The translations under genes and the position numbers were made by a program. A stretch of DNA of 64,000 nt from Neolewinella aquimaris. Lineage in GTDB: Bacteria > Bacteroidota > Bacteroidia > Chitinophagales > Saprospiraceae. The first letter of the stretch is position 1. Each line of letters begins with the position of its first letter. Positions 59,564 to 64,000 of the stretch are shown here, in pieces. The stretch spans positions 124,001 to 188,000 of the forward strand of contig NZ_JACIFF010000009.1 of NCBI RefSeq assembly GCF_014197245.1. Direction: 5' to 3'. Under the pieces are notes generated by a model that was not told where the DNA came from, searched no databases, and saw nothing but the letters and a program-made list of their open reading frames with translations.

Positions 59564-60044
59564 GGAACAGGCTGTAGTTACGGTTGCGTCGCTGCTGGTC
59601 GAAGTACTCGGCGAGCTTTCCCGCCCCTTCCGCGAAGTAGTCTAGCAGCACCTCGCGGTCGGCCAGGGCGCAGGCGTCCGCAAACGTCTTGACGGTGCTC
59701 TCGTGGAAGGGTTCGCTGTCGATGCGCCGGGCACCGATGTACTCCGTCATGAGTTCCGCCCGGTAAAACTGGAGCTCGATCACGTCTTTCGGGTGAATGG
59801 AAATGAGGGTAAAGGCCTTGATCAGTTTGCTGGAGATCGACCGCCCGCGCTTCCCCCGACCCCGGGCCGGAAAAAATGCCTTGCGCATGCCCGCTTTGTA
59901 CTTGTCGATCACCTTTTTGGGATCGGTAAGCTCCATCGCGTAGTACTCCCGTAACACGCTGAACCGGCCGTAGAGCATGGCCAGTTCCTCCCGCAACTCG
60001 TCCTCCTCTAAGTGGGCGAGGAATTTATTAAAGTCTCGTTTCAT
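59541..60044 (-). CDS. DUF6155 family protein
   Basis: The 167-residue cytoplasmic helical protein starts MKRDFNKFLAHLEEDELREELAMLYGRFSVLREYYAMEL, the characteristic opening of DUF6155. A basic middle part RGRGKRGRS and a second helical bundle follow. Function is unknown to me. The start at 60044 is chosen for family fit, and an ATG at 60077 would add 11 residues. Confidence 0.75.
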   Translation of the reverse strand: MKRDFNKFLAHLEEDELREELAMLYGRFSVLREYYAMELTDPKKVIDKYKAGMRKAFFPARGRGKRGRSISSKLIKAFTLISIHPKDVIELQFYRAELMTEYIGARRIDSEPFHESTVKTFADACALADREVLLDYFAEGAGKLAEYFDQQRRNRNYSLFPTYRHYW

Positions 60045-60087
60045 TTTGCAGGTGCAGCTTTGACCATCGGCCCGCAAGTTAAGCCAC

Positions 60088-60151
60088 CCCGTCGGACCGC
60101 TTAGCCGTCGGACGGTGTCACCCCGTCGGACCGCTTAACCGTCGGACGGGG
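60088..60151. repeat. CCCCGTCGGAC hairpin repeat, locus 2
   Basis: Two tandem units of about 34 bases, each with arms of the type ACCCCGTC/GACGGGGT around CTTAACC or CTTAGCC, precede the DUF1905 gene. They share words with the cluster at 3354-3491. Confidence 0.75.
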
Positions 60152-60159
60152 TATTTTTG
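60152..60159 (+). promoter_or_regulatory. Promoter -7 element giving a likely leaderless mRNA
   Basis: TATTTTTG, a perfect TAnnTTTG, ends 4 bases before the ATG at 60164 and directly follows the hairpin repeat. Confidence 0.6.
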
Positions 60160-60163
60160 CTGC

Positions 60164-60694
60164 ATGGCTAGTATCACCGTTACCCTCACCAGCGCCGCGG
60201 AAGGCACCCCGTACGCCGGGGTCTACTCCACCGTATTTCTAATCCCCCGCGCGGCGGTGGCCGAGTTGCTGGAACGACCGCACAACGCCAGCCGCGTGAT
60301 TTGCCGCATCAACAACGCGGGCGAGATCTACAGCGGCCTGATGCCGGATGGGGAAGGAAACTTCTTCATCACCGTAAATAAGGAAGTGTGCAATCGCTTT
60401 GATTTGGAGGTAGGAGACGAGGTGAGCCTGACCCTTAGCCCCGACGACAGCGACTACGGCATGCCCCTACCCGCGGAGGCGGCTGAACTGTGGGACATCG
60501 ATCCGGAAGCCCGCGATGCATTCCATACCCTAACTCCGGGAAACCAGCGCAATCTCCTCTACCAGATCGATAAACTCAAACGCCCCGAATCCCGGGCCAA
60601 GAAGGCCGTGCAGATCCACGAATACCTGAAGGCCGTGAATGGCAAATTGGACTACCGGGAACTCAACGCCTGGATCAAGGCCGACAACCGGTAA
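60164..60694 (+). CDS. DUF1905/YdeI (OmpD-associated) family protein
   Basis: The 176-residue protein has a DUF1905 beta-barrel-like N-terminal domain (about 10-95, with VICRINNAGEIYSGLMPDGEGNFFITVNKEVC) and a C-terminal helical YdeI/OmpD-associated segment with FHTLTPGNQRNLLYQIDKLKRPESRAKKAVQIHEYL. Family members are small cytoplasmic proteins linked to stress, with no known reaction. It is preceded by a hairpin repeat and a promoter that would give a leaderless transcript. Confidence 0.88.
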   Translation: MASITVTLTSAAEGTPYAGVYSTVFLIPRAAVAELLERPHNASRVICRINNAGEIYSGLMPDGEGNFFITVNKEVCNRFDLEVGDEVSLTLSPDDSDYGMPLPAEAAELWDIDPEARDAFHTLTPGNQRNLLYQIDKLKRPESRAKKAVQIHEYLKAVNGKLDYRELNAWIKADNR

Positions 60695-60749
60695 CCGAAG
60701 TCCTTTGCTTTTCCCACAGTCCACTGCACCCGCGCACCGCCGCCCTGCT

Positions 60750-60757
60750 TATATTGG
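60750..60757 (+). promoter_or_regulatory. Promoter -7 element of the BNR-propeller gene
   Basis: TATATTGG, 15 bases before the ATG, identical to the element before the NhaC-type gene. A degraded 18-bp word lies just upstream at about 60725-60743. Confidence 0.45.
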
Positions 60758-60772
60758 ACGCAAACTGGCCCA

Positions 60773-63700
60773 ATGAAATCACTCACTACCCTACTCGCGT
60801 TTTTATTTATACCGCTGTTCTGTTCTCCGCTTGCTGCCCAGGGCGCCGCCGATACCACGCGCAGCGATCGCTTCGAAAGCCTGAAATTTCGCAACATCGG
60901 TCCCTTTCGCGGAGGACGGACCAATGCGGTCACCGGGGTACCCGGCAATCCGTTGCTGTATTACTTCGGGGGCGTCGGGGGCGGAATCTACCGCACCGAT
61001 GATGCGGGCATGAACTGGCGCAACATCTCCGACGGCCAACTCAATACGGGTTCCATCGGTGCCCTCGCCGTTGCTCCCAGCGACCCGAATGTGATCTACG
61101 CCGGGACGGGCGAGCACGCCGTGCGCGGGGTGATGACCTCGGCGGGCGATGGCATGTACCGGTCCACCGACGGCGGCGTCACCTGGGAGCACCGGGGACT
61201 GCCGAACAGCCGCCACATCGCCAAAATTGTTGTTCATCCTGCCGATCCAGACCACGTCTACGTCGCCGTGCAGGGGGCCGTACACGGCGATAGCGAAGAC
61301 CGTGGCGTCTACCGGTCTACCGATGGCGGACAACATTGGGAAAAGGTCTTTTACGTTGACGCGACCACGGGTGCGGCCGACCTCAGTATGGATCCCCATA
61401 ATTCGCGTGTGCTGTACGCGGGCATGTGGGACCACCGGCGTTACCCCTGGACCGTCCGAAGTGGAGGCCCGGGCAGCGGACTATACAAATCAACCGACGG
61501 TGGCGATAATTGGGAACGGCTCACGGAGGGTTTACCCGATACACTCGGTAAGGTTGCTATCTCGAGTAGTCCCGCCCGCGCGGGTTTGGTGTACGCAAAC
61601 GTGGAAGCAGCCGGAGACAAGGGCGGAGTGTACCGTTCCGACGACGGCGGCAAAAACTGGACGCAGACCAGCAAGGACCGCACCACCGTAGCCCGGGCCT
61701 GGTACTACATCGAGATCTTTGCCGATCCGGTGAATCCTGAAGCGGTGTACGTGCTGAATGCCCCGATGCTACGCTCCCTGGATGGCGGCAGGAGTTTTAT
61801 GTCCGTTCCCAATCCGCACAGCGACCAGCACGACCTGTGGATCAATCCCGAAAATCCGGCGAATATGATTCTGGGCAACGACGGAGGGGCCACCGTCACC
61901 TTTAACGGCGGCATGAGTTGGAGCACTCAGGCGAATCAACCTACGTCGCAGTTCTACCGCGTGATCACCGACAACCAGATGCCCTACCACGTTTACGGGG
62001 GGCAGCAGGACAACTCCGCCGTAGACATTGTCAGCCGCAGCCGGGGCGGGGGCATCGGGACTTCTGACTGGCGACCTACCGCGGGTGGGGAGAGCGCTTT
62101 TCTTGCCTTCGACCCCGAGAATCCCCGCTACGTGATGGGCGGCAGCTACCAGGGCAACATCTCGGTGTACGACAATAAGACGGATACGGAAGTCGACATC
62201 ATGGCCTACCCGGTAGCGGGTCTGGCTACGCCGCCCACGGAAATGAAGTACCGCTTCAACTGGAACGCCCCGATCGTAGCTCAGCCGCAGGATCCCGGCG
62301 TAATTTATCACGGGGGCAACCACGTCCTGAAGACCACCGACCTGGGCCGGAGCTGGACCGAGATCAGTCCCGACCTCACCCGCAACGACACCAGCAAACT
62401 CGTCGACGGCGGCGGCCCCTTCACCAATGAGGGTGCCGGCGGCGAAGTGTACGGTACGATCAGTTACCTGGTCGCCAGTCCCCACCGGGCCGGGGAACTG
62501 TGGGTGGGTACCGACGACGGCCGGGTGTGGATCACCCACGACGAGGGAGGCGAATGGGGCGAGATCACCCCACCGAATCTGGGGGAAAAGCTCGTCAATG
62601 CCATCGAAGTTTCGCCCCACAATCCCGCCACCGCCTACCTGGCCGTAACCAACTACAAGTTTAATGACTTCACGCCCGAGGCTTACCGGACCACCGATTA
62701 CGGCAGTAGCTGGCAGCGGATCGACGCGGGCTTCGGCGACAATGAATTCGTGCGGGTGATCCGCGAAGACCCCAAGCGACCCGAATTGCTCTATGCCGGT
62801 ACCGAGCGTGGACTGTACCTCTCCTTCGACGGTGGGGTAAGTTGGGAAAAACCGAAGTTCCACCTACCCGACGTTCCGATCCTGGACCTGACCACCCGCG
62901 ACAACGACCTCATCGTCGCCACTTCCGGCCGGGCCTTCTGGATCCTGGATGACCTGAGCGCCCTCCAGCAAACCGGGAGTGAAATGCCCAACGGACTCGC
63001 GATCATCCAACCTAAGCCGACCTATCGCTACAACTTCAGCACCCCCGACGAAGCGCCGGACGCCGCGGGACAGAACCCGGCCAGCGGGATCATTTTCGAT
63101 TATTACTTGCCGGAGAAAGCTTCGGACAGTACTAAGTTGACCCTGGACATCCTCAGCGCCGACGGCACAGTGATTCGCAGCTACTCCAGTCAACCCGACA
63201 AGGCGAAGGGCTGGCCGGGCGGACCACCCGCTCCCAAAGCACTGCCGGCCGAAGCCGGGTTTAATCGCTTCAACTGGGACCTGCGGCGCGCTACCCTACC
63301 CGCCGTCGACGGCATCTTCGTCCTGGGCGATTACCGGGGAAGTCTGGTCGCGCCCGGCACCTATACGCTGAGAATGGCCTCTGGTACGGATACTGTGAGT
63401 GTCGACGCAACGCTCCTCGCCGATCCCAATCTCGATGCCTCCTCCGGGGAGTATTCAGCCCAGGAAGTACTGCTCACCTCAGCTGAGGAAAGTGTCCGTG
63501 ACATTCATGCTTCCGTCAATCGGATGCGCCGCGTACGGACACAGCTAGAAGCACTCAATACCAACCTGAAGGAGGTATCGGGTACGGATGATCTCATTAC
63601 CAAGGGCAAGGACATCATCGAACGAATCACCGACTGGGAGAACAACCTCATTCAGCCCGACCAGAAAACGTTTCAGGACGTGATCAACTTCCCCAATCGG

Positions 63701-63928
63701 CTGAACGCGGAACTGATGAACCTGAAGAGCCGGGTCGATGGTCCCGTACCCGTAGTGACCCAGGGCGCAAAGGACCGGCTGACCGAGCTTACCGCCGACT
63801 GGCAGCGCTACCGGCAGGTCCTCGACCGGATCATTGCGGAGGATGTAGAGGGCTTTAATGCGGCTTATCGCGAGCTGAACTTACCGGTCCTGATCGTACC
63901 CGCGGCCGAGCCGAGCACCAAGCGGTAG
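60773..63928 (+). CDS. Large secreted sortilin/BNR-type beta-propeller protein
   Basis: The 1051-residue protein has a signal peptide ending LAAQ23 and many BNR/Asp-box motifs (YRTDDAGMNW, YRSTDGGVTW, YKSTDGGDNW, YRSDDGGKNW) that form VPS10/sortilin-like propellers over about 40-750. The C-terminal 300 residues hold a small beta-domain and a long helical segment (about 905-1035). It resembles the proteins labelled glycosyl hydrolase or exo-alpha-sialidase-like in Bacteroidota, but catalytic sialidase residues are not evident. No T9SS domain is present, so it is probably periplasmic. Function unknown. Confidence 0.88.
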   Translation: MKSLTTLLAFLFIPLFCSPLAAQGAADTTRSDRFESLKFRNIGPFRGGRTNAVTGVPGNPLLYYFGGVGGGIYRTDDAGMNWRNISDGQLNTGSIGALAVAPSDPNVIYAGTGEHAVRGVMTSAGDGMYRSTDGGVTWEHRGLPNSRHIAKIVVHPADPDHVYVAVQGAVHGDSEDRGVYRSTDGGQHWEKVFYVDATTGAADLSMDPHNSRVLYAGMWDHRRYPWTVRSGGPGSGLYKSTDGGDNWERLTEGLPDTLGKVAISSSPARAGLVYANVEAAGDKGGVYRSDDGGKNWTQTSKDRTTVARAWYYIEIFADPVNPEAVYVLNAPMLRSLDGGRSFMSVPNPHSDQHDLWINPENPANMILGNDGGATVTFNGGMSWSTQANQPTSQFYRVITDNQMPYHVYGGQQDNSAVDIVSRSRGGGIGTSDWRPTAGGESAFLAFDPENPRYVMGGSYQGNISVYDNKTDTEVDIMAYPVAGLATPPTEMKYRFNWNAPIVAQPQDPGVIYHGGNHVLKTTDLGRSWTEISPDLTRNDTSKLVDGGGPFTNEGAGGEVYGTISYLVASPHRAGELWVGTDDGRVWITHDEGGEWGEITPPNLGEKLVNAIEVSPHNPATAYLAVTNYKFNDFTPEAYRTTDYGSSWQRIDAGFGDNEFVRVIREDPKRPELLYAGTERGLYLSFDGGVSWEKPKFHLPDVPILDLTTRDNDLIVATSGRAFWILDDLSALQQTGSEMPNGLAIIQPKPTYRYNFSTPDEAPDAAGQNPASGIIFDYYLPEKASDSTKLTLDILSADGTVIRSYSSQPDKAKGWPGGPPAPKALPAEAGFNRFNWDLRRATLPAVDGIFVLGDYRGSLVAPGTYTLRMASGTDTVSVDATLLADPNLDASSGEYSAQEVLLTSAEESVRDIHASVNRMRRVRTQLEALNTNLKEVSGTDDLITKGKDIIERITDWENNLIQPDQKTFQDVINFPNRLNAELMNLKSRVDGPVPVVTQGAKDRLTELTADWQRYRQVLDRIIAEDVEGFNAAYRELNLPVLIVPAAEPSTKR

Positions 63929-63929
63929 C

Positions 63930-64000
63930 TCAGGCTCCGGCGATCCACTCGTCCACTTTCCGTTCCAGGACGGCCAACGGCAGGCAGCCGCCCTCCAGGA
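63930..64000 (-). CDS. C-terminal end of an unidentified protein (cut by window edge)
   Basis: A minus-strand frame ends with TGA at 63930-63932 and encodes the last 22 visible residues, ending VLERKVDEWIAGA. It reads like the amphipathic C-terminal helix of a globular protein and lies 1 base after the stop of the convergent gene. The family cannot be named from this fragment. Confidence 0.4.
   Translation of the reverse strand, partial: LEGGCLPLAVLERKVDEWIAGA

Noticed and set aside
60773-63928. Sialidase function for the propeller protein
   Set aside because: Asp-box motifs are abundant, but the arginine triad and catalytic Tyr/Glu pattern of sialidases could not be found, so only a propeller is claimed.

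Overview
The window looks like chromosome of a GC-rich Bacteroidota, most likely a Saprospiria/Lewinella-type marine bacterium. The signs are promoters of the TAnnTTTG type directly before genes, type IX secretion (T9SS) C-terminal sorting domains, a one-protein hybrid two-component regulator with propeller, kinase, receiver and AraC domains, UxaA/UxaB uronate catabolism, and eukaryote-like IleRS. I see no rRNA, tRNA, transposase, integrase, phage or CRISPR genes.

Layout. 1-4.5 kb: edge of an ebo-type gene, uvrB, trmD and a metallo-beta-lactamase-fold hydrolase. 4.7-28.5 kb: a pectin island with DUF4861, GH105, two esterases, UxaB, UxaA, a CE12 acetylesterase, GH28, the hybrid regulator, an M20 peptidase, two Gfo/Idh/MocA oxidoreductases, a PmoA-like/ThuA fusion and a GH78 rhamnosidase. 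Together they would deacetylate and cut pectin, trim unsaturated ends and rhamnose, and send galacturonate through tagaturonate and altronate to 2-keto-3-deoxygluconate. No SusC/SusD pair is present. 28.5-35.6 kb: luciferase-like monooxygenase, a tandem pair of DUF4239-like membrane proteins, DUF3891, a small membrane protein, a T9SS beta-helix protein, a repeat cluster and a Dabb lipoprotein. 35.7-41.2 kb: a four-gene run of ATPase, MscS-like protein, cation/proton antiporter and alpha/beta hydrolase. 41-48 kb: MurQ, an FG-GAP T9SS protein, a GH16 beta-glucanase and an NhaC-type antiporter. 48-52 kb: membrane glycosyltransferase, methyltransferase, RsgA, OsmC. 52.3-56.5 kb: a candidate small RNA, an isoleucine-rich leader peptide with terminator, ileS and a flavodoxin-like reductase. 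56.4-64 kb: DUF779/aldehyde dehydrogenase with a divergent AraC regulator, DUF6155, DUF1905, a large BNR/sortilin-like propeller protein and the end of an unidentified gene.

The most interesting signal lies upstream of ileS. An 18-residue reading frame with five isoleucine codons is followed by an intrinsic terminator and a competing antiterminator whose 5' arm covers the leader stop codon, which is the geometry of ribosome-mediated attenuation. The IleRS it precedes has the swapped signature motif GIHH (GXHH) in place of HXGH. Other notable signals are an 18-bp word found about ten times in genes and spacers in several reading frames, a second hairpin repeat family shared by two loci 57 kb apart, and an uncharacterised ATPase/MscS-like/antiporter operon.
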